This document shows, one piece after another, positions 1 to 6,685 of a DNA stretch of 7,867 bases; positions within the stretch are counted from its first letter, which is position 1, and the number at the start of each line of letters is the position of its first letter. The DNA comes from an uncultured Chitinophagaceae bacterium. Lineage in GTDB: Bacteria > Bacteroidota > Bacteroidia > Chitinophagales > Chitinophagaceae. The notes under the pieces are model-generated. The model searched no databases. It had not been told where the DNA came from and saw only the letters and a program-made list of their open reading frames with translations. A program made the position numbers and the translations under genes. The stretch covers positions 1 to 7,867 of the forward strand of contig CAMPGT010000186.1 of assembly GCA_946885665.1 (NCBI GenBank), written 5' to 3'.

Positions 1-13
1 GCGCTCCGCGCCA

Positions 14-29
14 CCCCCGCCAGCGGGGG
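14..29. repeat. GC-rich perfect inverted repeat downstream of ftsK
   Basis: CCCCCGC and GCGGGGG are perfect complements separated by CA (effectively a 6-bp stem with a CCAG loop). The hairpin can form on either strand. It lies about 70 bases beyond the ftsK stop codon, so it could help end or stabilise that transcript. No T-run follows on the minus strand, so it is not a canonical intrinsic terminator. A further short inverted repeat, GCGC-TCC-GCGC, lies at 1-11. Together they look like the edge of a longer palindromic intergenic element cut by the window boundary. The repeat is directly visible; its role is unknown. Confidence 0.6.
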
Positions 30-34
30 ATACG

Positions 35-55
35 TTTGCCGATTGCCCATTGCCG
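35..55 (-). repeat. Three tandem heptamers, consensus SGGCAAW
   Basis: Read on the minus strand, positions 55 to 35 give CGGCAAT, GGGCAAT and CGGCAAA, three consecutive 7-base units differing at the first and last positions. The array overlaps the neighbouring TGARACG array by two bases (54-55), so the two arrays are out of phase by two. There is no ORF here and no obvious function. The shared 7-base period of two unrelated units suggests a common expansion process such as slippage. Confidence 0.7.
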
Positions 56-102
56 TTTCACGTCTTCCGTCTCCCGTCTCACGTCTCACGTTTCACGTTT
101 CA
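54..102 (-). repeat. Seven tandem heptamers, consensus TGARACG, starting on the ftsK stop codon
   Basis: Read on the minus strand from 102 to 54 the units are TGAAACG, TGAAACG, TGAGACG, TGAGACG, GGAGACG, GAAGACG and TGAAACG: 49 bases with no indels. The first TGA is the stop codon of ftsK. Because seven is not a multiple of three, the TGA of successive units falls in all three minus-strand frames within 17 bases, so the array acts as an all-frame stop block downstream of the gene. Unit variation is confined to the first and third positions. Short arrays of this kind are compatible with dispersed intergenic repeats, but only one copy can be seen in this window. Confidence 0.85.
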
Positions 103-2589
103 TCCCAACGTCACCAAATGCTGATCAAGTTCCGATTCGGTCTTGATGAGCACATCGCGCGGCTTGCTGCCCTGTCCCGACCCCACTACACCGGCTGCCT
201 CCAGTTGGTCCATTAACCTGCCCGCCCTGTTGTAACCCAGCTTCATCCTCCTCTGTATAAGCGAGGTAGAACCCACCTGGTTTTGAACAATGAGGCGCGC
301 GGCGTCCTCAAAAAGCGGGTCCCTTTCCAGTAAACTGAAATCCTTCGCTTCCATATCCTTCTCATCAATATACTCTGGCAAAAGGAATGCCTGCGCGTAA
401 CCACGCTGGCTCCCCACAAATTCGCAGACGCTGTCCACCTCCGGCGTATCCACAAAAGCACACTGCAGGCGGGTAATGTCGCCGTTGTACGACACCAGCA
501 TGTCGCCCTTGCCGATAAGCTGCTCCGCGCCACCCGTGTCGAGGATGGTCCTGGAATCTATTTTCGAAGACACCTTAAAGGCAATGCGCGCGGGGAAATT
601 AGCCTTAATGGTACCAGTGATGATGTTCACCGACGGACGCTGCGTAGCGATGATGAGATGAATGCCCACCGCACGGGCAAGTTGCGCCAGCCGCGCAATC
701 GGCATCTCAACCTCTTTACCAGCCGTCATGATAAGGTCTGCAAATTCATCTATCACCAATACGATGAAGGGAAGGAACTGGTGACCCTTTTGCGGGTTCA
801 GCCTCCTCTTGATAAATTTCTCATTGTACTCCCTGATATTTCTCGCACCAGCCTCCTTCAGCAGGTCGTACCGGTTGTCCATCTCGATGCATAGCGCATT
901 GAGCGTATTGATCACCTTTTTGGTGTCGGTAATAATGGCTTCCTCCTCGCCCGGAAGCTTGGCCAGGAAATGCCTTTCGATAGTACGGTAAAGGCTCAGC
1001 TCCACCTTCTTCGGATCCACCAGCACCAGCTTGAGCTGCGAAGGGTGTTTTTTATATAGCAGCGACACCAATATGGCATTCAACCCAACCGACTTGCCCT
1101 GCCCTGTTGCGCCGGCCATGAGCAAATGCGGCATGGTGGTAAGGTCCACGATGAAATTTTCGTTGTCTATTTTTTTACCGATGGCTATCGGCAAACTATA
1201 GTTGTTATGTTGAAACTTCTCAGAGGCGAGAAGCGTTCTCATGCTCACCACCGTCTTTTTCACATTCGGCACCTCGATACCGATCGTGCCTTTCCCGGGA
1301 ATCGGTGCGATGATGCGTATGCCTAAAGCCGCAAGACTCAGCGCAATGTCATCTTCCAAATTCTTAATACGCGATATTCTTACGCCTGCCGCCGGAACAA
1401 TTTCGTATAACGTTACGGTAGGGCCCACTGTGGCGCTGATCTTCTGGATGAGAATATCGTAATTCTTCAGCGTGTTGATGATCTGGTTCTTGTTGGCCTC
1501 GAGTTCGGTGGCGTCCTGGATGATCCTCTCACTGCCGTGTATCTCCAGCAGGTCGAGCACGGGATATTTATAATCGCGAAGTTCGAGAGTAGGTTCATAG
1601 GGCTCCATTTCGACCGGCCGCCGCTCTCTTGTTTCCTCCTCGTCGCCGGTTTCCGGATGTTCATTGATCACCAGCTCGGGGTCAACCACCTGCTTCCTGC
1701 TCTTTTTGGGCTCGGGAACGATTGGTTCTTCCGGCAGCACGGGCTCCGTATCTGTCAACGGGCCCACCGGAACGTTGTTGATGATGGCGGGGGGTGTTTC
1801 CTCAATGTCGCTTTCAACGATAGTAAGATCGAAATCAGGCTCTTCTTCCATCACCGGCTCTGCAACAGCGGTGCCGTTGCTTTTTTTCAGCCTGTTCTTT
1901 TTCGGCTCTTCTTTCACTTCCTCAGTAAGTGGCTGGTCGAGCATTCCTTTTTCGGCCGCAGGTTTTTTGGTACGGGCAGGCATCCTGAATGCAGGATTGA
2001 ATCTCCAAATAAAATAGGCTAGCCCCGCAGTGAACAGGAGCAGCGCGGTACCAACTTTTCCCATCAGCCCCGTCAGCCATTCGCTGGAAATGTTACCCGC
2101 ACCACCTCCAAAAGGAAATGCATATCCCCTGAAAAGAAACGCAAATAAGACACTGAAATAAATTACACCTGCTATAACATTCCGCAGATGTCTTTTAAAT
2201 AAAAATATTTTCTTGCCGGTGATGAGGTTAACTCCTCCAACAAAAAACAGGATACAAATCAAATAAGACGCAACGCCGAACCAGTTGTAAAAAAATTGAT
2301 GGGACACCCAGGCGCCCAATGCGCCCAATACGTTTTCGAATTTCACATCGCTGTCAGGAAAAAAAACGGATTGCCCCTGTACGCTGCTCTGATCCTCGCG
2401 CCAGGTTGATAAGTACGACGTAAAACACACAAACAAAAAAAGGCAGATGAGCAGCAGAAAGGCCCCTGCTATTTTATGGGTACGTTCATCACGAACCAGT
2501 TCCTTCATGCTGACCTTTTCTTCTTTTTCAGGTTTCAGCGTTCCCGGATTGCGTGACTGGCTCCTGTTTGACTTTAAGCGGTTCGCCAT
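100..2589 (-). CDS. ftsK: DNA translocase FtsK/SpoIIIE, 829 aa
   Basis: This is a membrane-anchored, ATP-driven DNA pump that moves the chromosome termini through the closing division septum and promotes dimer resolution. Residues 39-58, 104-124, 137-154 and 175-195 are four hydrophobic membrane segments. Residues about 200-338 are an acidic, proline- and lysine-rich linker. The motor follows from about 340, with Walker A GATGQGKS (493-500, Lys499) and Walker B VLVIDEF (Asp614, Glu615). Residues 757-817 form the winged-helix gamma domain that reads polar DNA motifs. The length is in the usual range for a short-linker FtsK and the protein looks complete. I chose the ATG at 2589 (MANRLK); the frame extends 8 codons upstream, but only to a TTG. 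The start lies inside the DUF423 gene (16-base overlap) and has TATCTTTG 5 bases before it. The stop codon is the first unit of a heptamer array. Confidence 0.97.
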   Translation of the reverse strand: MANRLKSNRSQSRNPGTLKPEKEEKVSMKELVRDERTHKIAGAFLLLICLFLFVCFTSYLSTWREDQSSVQGQSVFFPDSDVKFENVLGALGAWVSHQFFYNWFGVASYLICILFFVGGVNLITGKKIFLFKRHLRNVIAGVIYFSVLFAFLFRGYAFPFGGGAGNISSEWLTGLMGKVGTALLLFTAGLAYFIWRFNPAFRMPARTKKPAAEKGMLDQPLTEEVKEEPKKNRLKKSNGTAVAEPVMEEEPDFDLTIVESDIEETPPAIINNVPVGPLTDTEPVLPEEPIVPEPKKSRKQVVDPELVINEHPETGDEEETRERRPVEMEPYEPTLELRDYKYPVLDLLEIHGSERIIQDATELEANKNQIINTLKNYDILIQKISATVGPTVTLYEIVPAAGVRISRIKNLEDDIALSLAALGIRIIAPIPGKGTIGIEVPNVKKTVVSMRTLLASEKFQHNNYSLPIAIGKKIDNENFIVDLTTMPHLLMAGATGQGKSVGLNAILVSLLYKKHPSQLKLVLVDPKKVELSLYRTIERHFLAKLPGEEEAIITDTKKVINTLNALCIEMDNRYDLLKEAGARNIREYNEKFIKRRLNPQKGHQFLPFIVLVIDEFADLIMTAGKEVEMPIARLAQLARAVGIHLIIATQRPSVNIITGTIKANFPARIAFKVSSKIDSRTILDTGGAEQLIGKGDMLVSYNGDITRLQCAFVDTPEVDSVCEFVGSQRGYAQAFLLPEYIDEKDMEAKDFSLLERDPLFEDAARLIVQNQVGSTSLIQRRMKLGYNRAGRLMDQLEAAGVVGSGQGSKPRDVLIKTESELDQHLVTLG

Positions 2590-2963
2590 GGCGACAAAGA
2601 TAGAAATATCCAACCTGCAATGAAAAACAATCCGCCGAATGGAGTAACAATGCCGATACTCTTAATTCCTACAGAATCAGTATCCATCAAAACGGCAAGC
2701 AGGTATAAAGAGCCTGAAAATAGAATAATGCCGGCAACAAAGCAATAGCCGGCATAGCGCAGCCATTTTTTGTTAAAGCGTTCATAGCATACGCCGGTGA
2801 TGAGCAATGCAAACGCATGATAAAAATGATAGCGCACGCCTGTTTCATAGGTTGACAGCGACGCTGGAGAAAGCGAATCTTTTAAACCATGCGCGCCGAA
2901 GGCGCCGAGTACAACTGCCAGCGCAAGCAATACCGAAGCTGTGGTGACAAATGATCTATGCAT
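2574..2963 (-). CDS. DUF423 small integral membrane protein (YgdD-like), 129 aa
   Basis: This belongs to the DUF423/YgdD family, small inner-membrane proteins of unknown biochemical role. The family signature LGAFGAHGLK lies near the N-terminus, followed by the typical TYETGVRYHFYHAFALL stretch. Four hydrophobic segments cover most of the protein: about residues 6-22, 50-67, 73-95 and 103-125. I chose the ATG at 2963 (MHRSFV); it gives a length close to the roughly 130 residues usual for the family. The frame stays open to a TTG at 3014, but that would add 17 polar residues encoded inside aroK. The start overlaps the aroK end by 8 bases (ATGCATAG) and the end overlaps ftsK by 16, so translational coupling at both junctions is likely. 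There is no Shine-Dalgarno sequence. Family assignment is firm; function is not known. Confidence 0.93.
   Translation of the reverse strand: MHRSFVTTASVLLALAVVLGAFGAHGLKDSLSPASLSTYETGVRYHFYHAFALLITGVCYERFNKKWLRYAGYCFVAGIILFSGSLYLLAVLMDTDSVGIKSIGIVTPFGGLFFIAGWIFLSLSPWRTA
2595..2602 (-). promoter_or_regulatory. TAnnTTTG -7-type promoter motif before ftsK
   Basis: TATCTTTG on the minus strand matches the Bacteroidota sigma-ABfr -7 consensus TAnnTTTG at all six fixed positions. Five bases (TCGCC) separate it from the ftsK ATG. If used, transcription would begin at or within a few bases of the ATG, giving a leaderless or nearly leaderless message. No TTTG -33 element is seen at 19-21 bases upstream, and the motif lies in the coding end of the DUF423 gene, so a chance match remains possible. 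Confidence 0.4.
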
Positions 2964-3465
2964 GCAATATGGTTTGAATGAATTCATTGACAGGCATGCT
3001 GTCCTCTTTATCAATAATCACATCCGCCTGTTCATAATACATTCTTCGTTCATTAAGTTTCCGGATGATGTACGAACGCATGTCGTCATCAGCAATCTTC
3101 TTTAACAACGGTCTTGTGGCCTTTTCTTTCATCAGGCGGGTCAAAAGCACTTCAACATGTGTGTTGAGCCACACCACCACGCCGTACTTCTTCATTCTTT
3201 CAATATTGTTGAAAAAACATGGCGTGCCGCCTCCTGTTGAAAGCACTATCGATGGATAATCATCTATTAATTGTTCAAGCGTTTCCTTCTCCTTCATGCG
3301 AAAACTCTCTTCGCCACATTCAGCAAATATTTGGGTGATGGAACGCTTTTCTTTTCCTTCGATCACTTCGTCAAGGTCAAAAAAAGGAATCTGCAATTGT
3401 TTCGCCAACTGCTTTCCCCAATGCGTTTTGCCTGAGCCCATAAATCCAATCAGGAATATTCTCAT
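2956..3465 (-). CDS. aroK: Shikimate kinase, 169 aa
   Basis: This cytoplasmic enzyme phosphorylates shikimate to shikimate 3-phosphate with ATP, a step in the chorismate pathway to aromatic amino acids. The P-loop GFMGSGKT is at residues 7-14. FFDLD supplies the substrate- and Mg-binding aspartates (Asp30, Asp32). Arg56, the GGG loop (78-80) and the lid arginine in RPL (Arg118) match shikimate-binding and lid positions of the family, and ERRMYY (139-144) provides the late arginine. The length is typical. After the P-loop come His-Trp rather than the commoner Thr/Ser-Val; this looks like a lineage variant, since every other key residue is kept. The ATG follows the dehydrogenase stop codon directly (TAAATG), and the end overlaps the DUF423 start by 8 bases, so translation probably depends on ribosomes arriving from upstream. 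aroK versus aroL cannot be told apart here. Confidence 0.95.
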   Translation of the reverse strand: MRIFLIGFMGSGKTHWGKQLAKQLQIPFFDLDEVIEGKEKRSITQIFAECGEESFRMKEKETLEQLIDDYPSIVLSTGGGTPCFFNNIERMKKYGVVVWLNTHVEVLLTRLMKEKATRPLLKKIADDDMRSYIIRKLNERRMYYEQADVIIDKEDSMPVNEFIQTILHA

Positions 3466-4650
3466 TTACTTGAATGCATTTATTCCGGTAATATCCTGGC
3501 CGGTGATCAGCAGGTGCACATCATGCGTGCCCTCATAGGTGATCACACTTTCCAGGTTCATCATGTGCCGCATAACCGGGTATTCGCCGGTGATGCCCAT
3601 GGCGCCGAGTATCTGGCGGGCCTCCCTTGCAATGTTGGCAGCAATTTCACAGCCATTTCTTTTGGCCATCGACACCTGCTGCGGTGTGGCCCTGTTTTCA
3701 TTCATTAAAACACCGAGACGCCAGTTCAGCAGTTGCGCCTTCGTGATCTCGGTGATCATTTCGGCTAATTTTTTTTGTTGCAGTTGAAATCCGGCGATGG
3801 GCCTGTCGAATTGCATTCTTTCGGTGCTATACCGGAGCGCCGTATCGTAGCAATCCATTGCGGCGCCCACTGTTCCCCATGCAATGCCGTATCGCGCCTT
3901 GGTGAGACACGCCAGCGGCGATTTCAGTCCCTTCGATTTTGGTAAGATATTTTGTTTGGGAACTTTTACGTGATCGAACACCAGTTCGCCGGTTGCGCTT
4001 GCGCGAAGACTCCATTTGCCGTGTGTTACCGGCGTGGTAAACCCCTCCATTCCCCTTTCAACGATAACGCCCCGCACTTCTCCTTCAGGATCTTTTGCCC
4101 ACACCACAGCCACCTGCGCAAATGGTGCATTGCTGATCCACATTTTCGAACCGTTCAATATGATGTGGTCGCCGGCATCATCGAACCGTGTTTCCATACT
4201 GCCGGGATCGGAACCGTGATCGGGTTCAGTTAATCCGAAGCAGCCGAGCCATTCGCCCGAGGCAAGCTTTGGAAGAAATTTCATTCGCTGTTCTTCGCTT
4301 CCGAATTCATAGATCGGAAACATCACAAGCGAGCCCTGGACCGAAGCGGTGGAGCGAACGCCGCTGTCGCCGCGTTCCAGTTCCTGCATCATCAGGCCAT
4401 AAGCGATGTAATCCATTCCGCCGCCGCCATATTTGGCGGGAACGGTAGGGCCGAAACAGCCCAGTTCTCCCAGTTGCCTGATGATTTTTTCGGGAAATTC
4501 AGCACGCTCGGCAAACTCCTCGATGATCGGTGAAATTTCTTTCTTAACGTATTTCCGTACGGTTTCCCGAACCAGCTTATCTTCTTCGGACAGTAACTCG
4601 TCTATAAGATAATAATCGGGCGCAGTAAAGAGGTCGCTTCGTACAGCCAT
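3466..4650 (-). CDS. gcdH: Glutaryl-CoA dehydrogenase (acyl-CoA dehydrogenase family), 394 aa
   Basis: This FAD enzyme oxidises and, in the usual type, decarboxylates glutaryl-CoA to crotonyl-CoA in lysine and tryptophan breakdown. The acyl-CoA dehydrogenase fold is complete: helical N-terminus, FGLTEPDHGSDP (138-149), flavin-contact WISN (171-174), and C-terminal helices ending with TYEGTHD, whose Glu373 is the expected catalytic base. What separates it from general acyl-CoA dehydrogenases is the substrate pocket: Glu92, Arg99 and Ser103 align with Glu87, Arg94 and Ser98 of human GCDH, the Arg and Ser binding the glutaryl carboxylate, and a Tyr precedes the catalytic Glu. Long stretches such as SLRASATGE and ARYGIAWG also follow the human enzyme. 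I chose the ATG at 4650; the frame extends two codons to a GTG at 4656. TACTTTTG lies 5 bases before the ATG. The beta-helix gene ends 21 bases upstream, and aroK starts immediately after the stop. Confidence 0.92.
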   Translation of the reverse strand: MAVRSDLFTAPDYYLIDELLSEEDKLVRETVRKYVKKEISPIIEEFAERAEFPEKIIRQLGELGCFGPTVPAKYGGGGMDYIAYGLMMQELERGDSGVRSTASVQGSLVMFPIYEFGSEEQRMKFLPKLASGEWLGCFGLTEPDHGSDPGSMETRFDDAGDHIILNGSKMWISNAPFAQVAVVWAKDPEGEVRGVIVERGMEGFTTPVTHGKWSLRASATGELVFDHVKVPKQNILPKSKGLKSPLACLTKARYGIAWGTVGAAMDCYDTALRYSTERMQFDRPIAGFQLQQKKLAEMITEITKAQLLNWRLGVLMNENRATPQQVSMAKRNGCEIAANIAREARQILGAMGITGEYPVMRHMMNLESVITYEGTHDVHLLITGQDITGINAFK

Positions 4651-4655
4651 GCGCA

Positions 4656-4663
4656 CAAAAGTA
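4656..4663 (-). promoter_or_regulatory. TAnnTTTG -7-type promoter motif before the glutaryl-CoA dehydrogenase gene
   Basis: TACTTTTG on the minus strand is an exact match to TAnnTTTG. It lies in the 21-base gap after the beta-helix gene and ends 5 bases (TGCGC) before the ATG at 4650, the same distance as the motif before ftsK. It could drive the dehydrogenase-aroK-DUF423-ftsK group independently of the genes upstream, from a leaderless start. No convincing TTTG -33 element is present at the expected distance. Confidence 0.5.
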
Positions 4664-4671
4664 AGGATTAC

Positions 4672-6615
4672 TTAGTACGATAGATTGCGTTTATAAAAGT
4701 TGATAATTACCCATGAAGTGCCATCACTTTTTACTGTCATCGCTCCTCTTCCGGGAATAATTTTTTCATCACTTGCCGAAATACCGTTGACCTGTACATT
4801 CTTTGCCATCTGCAGATTTTTGATGGTGACCTCGCGGCCGGGCCATAACGATGCAGCCGGTAAATTAACGATTGCCGTGGCCACAGAAGCGTTCATCAGC
4901 ACCGTTTTTATTTCGGCCGGAATGGTATAGCTCGAACCGGTCCATGACTGTGTTTTATATTCTTCTCCTATCTTGGTCACTTTATACACGCCGTTTATCC
5001 ACAGGCAGCGGTAAGTGCCGGCCGAATTGAAGTTAGAAGCTGCGATCACCTGCGCCGAGTTATCGGAGCGAATAAAGCTGAGCGGAAATTGCGGCGTGAG
5101 ATATTCGACAAGGAATTCATGGCCATCTTTAACGAGGTCGCCAACATCAATTTTCAACACTTTTGCCTGGGTGGCTTCAACCCGTACGAGGCCGATATTG
5201 GGTGGCATCACCAAAGGTGATCCGGCGGTGCTTGTCTTCACCCAATAAAAAGTGGATTTGTATGGCACCGCTCTCTTCACGCCATTGATGCGGTAAGTCA
5301 TTGCCTCAACGGTCGGGTATTGGCCCGTCTGGCTGATGAGATCGTGCTTCTTGCTCACCTCAAAATTCGTGTACTGGTATTTATTGGTGGTGATGAGCAG
5401 TTTGTTTGGGGTGATGGAGTTGGTAGCCTCACTTCCCATCATCACCTGGTTGGGCTGATCGCTCCACAGCGGCGATGCGCTGATGATAGTGTTCGAGCCG
5501 AGGCGGCCGGGAACAAACAGGCTCTCGATCATCGCAAACGCACCCACGAACTTATTCGCAATCGCCGTATTGGGATCGAGATTAATACCCTCGCGGATAG
5601 ACATCAATTCGAACCGTCCTCCAGTGAATGAATTGTACCGCGCATCAGACAATACGATGGCTTTTTCCAGGCCCTCAAACCCCACGTCGGTAAACATGTG
5701 GCCGTTCATCGGGTCGCCGGCATTGGAACCCGGCTCCTTTACCATCACCACTCCGTACCAGCCTCCTTTGCCATAGGTGCCCGCGGGACCGCGTCCCAAC
5801 TGACCGCCATAAAAGTAATTCGAGTTGTTCCAGTTACCATTGAGGTCGCTGACGCCTCTCACAGATATGCGTATTTGCGTATGGCAATGGTGAATAGTGT
5901 TGAACCGTATGCGGTTGTATTGGCACCCGGCAGGGAAGCCGCCGTCTTTATCGCCGGTAAGGTGGATGCCGTATTTAAAATCTTTTACTTCGTTCACCTC
6001 AACATCGGCCTGCATGGCATTCTTGATGAGGATCCCCACGCCTGAGTAGGCTGCATAAGTGGCCTCGGTGGTGGCACCTGTATTTCCGCCGGCGATGAGC
6101 CCGTAGCTCTTCAGGCTTTGGTTCTGCCCTTCGAGGATGAACCCCGAACCTTTTCCGAAATAGATGTCGCCATAAATTTCGAGATATATTTTTTTCGAGG
6201 AGGTGAGCGGAAGTGCGATAGACCCTTTTACATAATAACCCCCCTGCGGTACAACCACCACCTGGTTACGGGCGGCGGCCTTGAGGGCAGCGAGAAATGC
6301 GGCGGTGTTGTCGGAGCCGGCCGAGCCGTTCCAGTCGCCCTTCATGCCGAACCATTTTACATCGAGGGGGCCCGAATACATTCTTTTGTAACGCTTGCTG
6401 CCGTTTACGATGATGGTACCGCCATTGTCGATGCTGGTAAGATCCTTCGGATCGTAGTAAAACAATCCTTCCCTACCCTGGTCGGTAATAAAATAAGGTG
6501 TTGTGGTAGATGCTGAAATGGTTCTAAGCGAAGCGATTGTTGTTTGGATCTGCGAAAACGCAGGGGCGGCGCACAGGAATGCGCACGTCAGGATAAGCAG
6601 TGAACGATTCTTCAT
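4672..6615 (-). CDS. Secreted right-handed beta-helix protein, phage tailspike/pectate-lyase-3-like, 647 aa
   Basis: I do not recognise a specific gene. Residues 1-21 are a signal peptide: basic start, hydrophobic core, probable cleavage after AFS. Residues about 41-84 (ending in YSGPLDVKWFG) and the following MKGDWNGSAGSDNTAAFLAAL resemble the entry to the pectate-lyase-3 beta-helix of phage tailspikes, where FGAKGDGxTDDTAAxxAAL is typical; VVVPQGGYYV (119-128) is the next characteristic strand. Residues about 140-400 are glycine/asparagine-rich with short beta strands, as expected of helix coils. From about 560 a separate beta domain begins, containing NLPAASLWPGREVTIKN and ending in SDGTSWVIINF, like C-terminal modules of phage tail proteins. 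No catalytic set can be named, so polysaccharide lyase, hydrolase or purely binding roles all remain open. No type IX secretion sorting domain is apparent at the C-terminus. Export to periplasm, surface or medium is likely from the signal peptide. Confidence 0.8.
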   Translation of the reverse strand: MKNRSLLILTCAFLCAAPAFSQIQTTIASLRTISASTTTPYFITDQGREGLFYYDPKDLTSIDNGGTIIVNGSKRYKRMYSGPLDVKWFGMKGDWNGSAGSDNTAAFLAALKAAARNQVVVVPQGGYYVKGSIALPLTSSKKIYLEIYGDIYFGKGSGFILEGQNQSLKSYGLIAGGNTGATTEATYAAYSGVGILIKNAMQADVEVNEVKDFKYGIHLTGDKDGGFPAGCQYNRIRFNTIHHCHTQIRISVRGVSDLNGNWNNSNYFYGGQLGRGPAGTYGKGGWYGVVMVKEPGSNAGDPMNGHMFTDVGFEGLEKAIVLSDARYNSFTGGRFELMSIREGINLDPNTAIANKFVGAFAMIESLFVPGRLGSNTIISASPLWSDQPNQVMMGSEATNSITPNKLLITTNKYQYTNFEVSKKHDLISQTGQYPTVEAMTYRINGVKRAVPYKSTFYWVKTSTAGSPLVMPPNIGLVRVEATQAKVLKIDVGDLVKDGHEFLVEYLTPQFPLSFIRSDNSAQVIAASNFNSAGTYRCLWINGVYKVTKIGEEYKTQSWTGSSYTIPAEIKTVLMNASVATAIVNLPAASLWPGREVTIKNLQMAKNVQVNGISASDEKIIPGRGAMTVKSDGTSWVIINFYKRNLSY

Positions 6616-6630
6616 AAGTTAGGATTTAGG

Positions 6631-6649
6631 GACAATCACGGAGATTATC
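6631..6649 (-). promoter_or_regulatory. Imperfect inverted repeat in the 5' region of the beta-helix gene
   Basis: On the minus strand GATAATC-TCCGT-GATTGTC pairs over 7 bp with one G-U wobble (6 of 7 as DNA), 15 bases before the ATG at 6615. It sits in the only gap of any size (6616-6685, 70 bases). That gap also holds the palindrome AAATTAATTT and a short T-run ahead of the hairpin. It could be a weak operator or a leader hairpin. It lacks a following T-run, so it is not a convincing pyrF terminator. I see no clear -33/-7 promoter pair in the gap. Confidence 0.25.
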
Positions 6650-6685
6650 AAAAAGCGAACCAAATTAATTTCTCATTAAAATATT

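Noticed and set aside
14..29. Intrinsic terminator for ftsK
   Set aside because: The stem is strong but no T-run follows on the minus strand; kept only as an inverted repeat.
35..102. Possible CRISPR array
   Set aside because: The units are contiguous heptamers with no spacers, far shorter than CRISPR repeats.
1097..1104. GGGCAGGG on the minus strand within ftsK, matching the E. coli KOPS consensus GGGNAGGG
   Set aside because: It is produced by the Gly-Gln-Gly codons of Walker A, is a single copy, and the Bacteroidota FtsK recognition motif need not be the E. coli one.
1537..2022. Open plus-strand frame of 161 codons opposite the ftsK linker, and a similar 132-codon frame at 6118-6516 opposite the beta-helix gene
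   Set aside because: Both translate to low-sense sequence with no family likeness and lie opposite clear genes; they are antisense shadows.
2590..2613. Upstream extension of FtsK by 8 residues
   Set aside because: It would need a TTG start; the ATG at 2589 gives a normal N-terminus.
2964..3014. Upstream extension of the DUF423 protein by 17 residues
   Set aside because: It begins at a TTG, lies wholly within aroK, and adds polar residues not expected before the first membrane segment.
4672..6615. Prophage remnant
   Set aside because: No integrase, capsid, tail or lysis gene is nearby, and the protein has a signal peptide, which phage tailspikes lack.
6616..6685. Bacteroidota -33/-7 promoter for the beta-helix gene
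   Set aside because: A TTTG is present, but about 19 bases after it only TAAATCCT occurs, which matches TAnnTTTG poorly.
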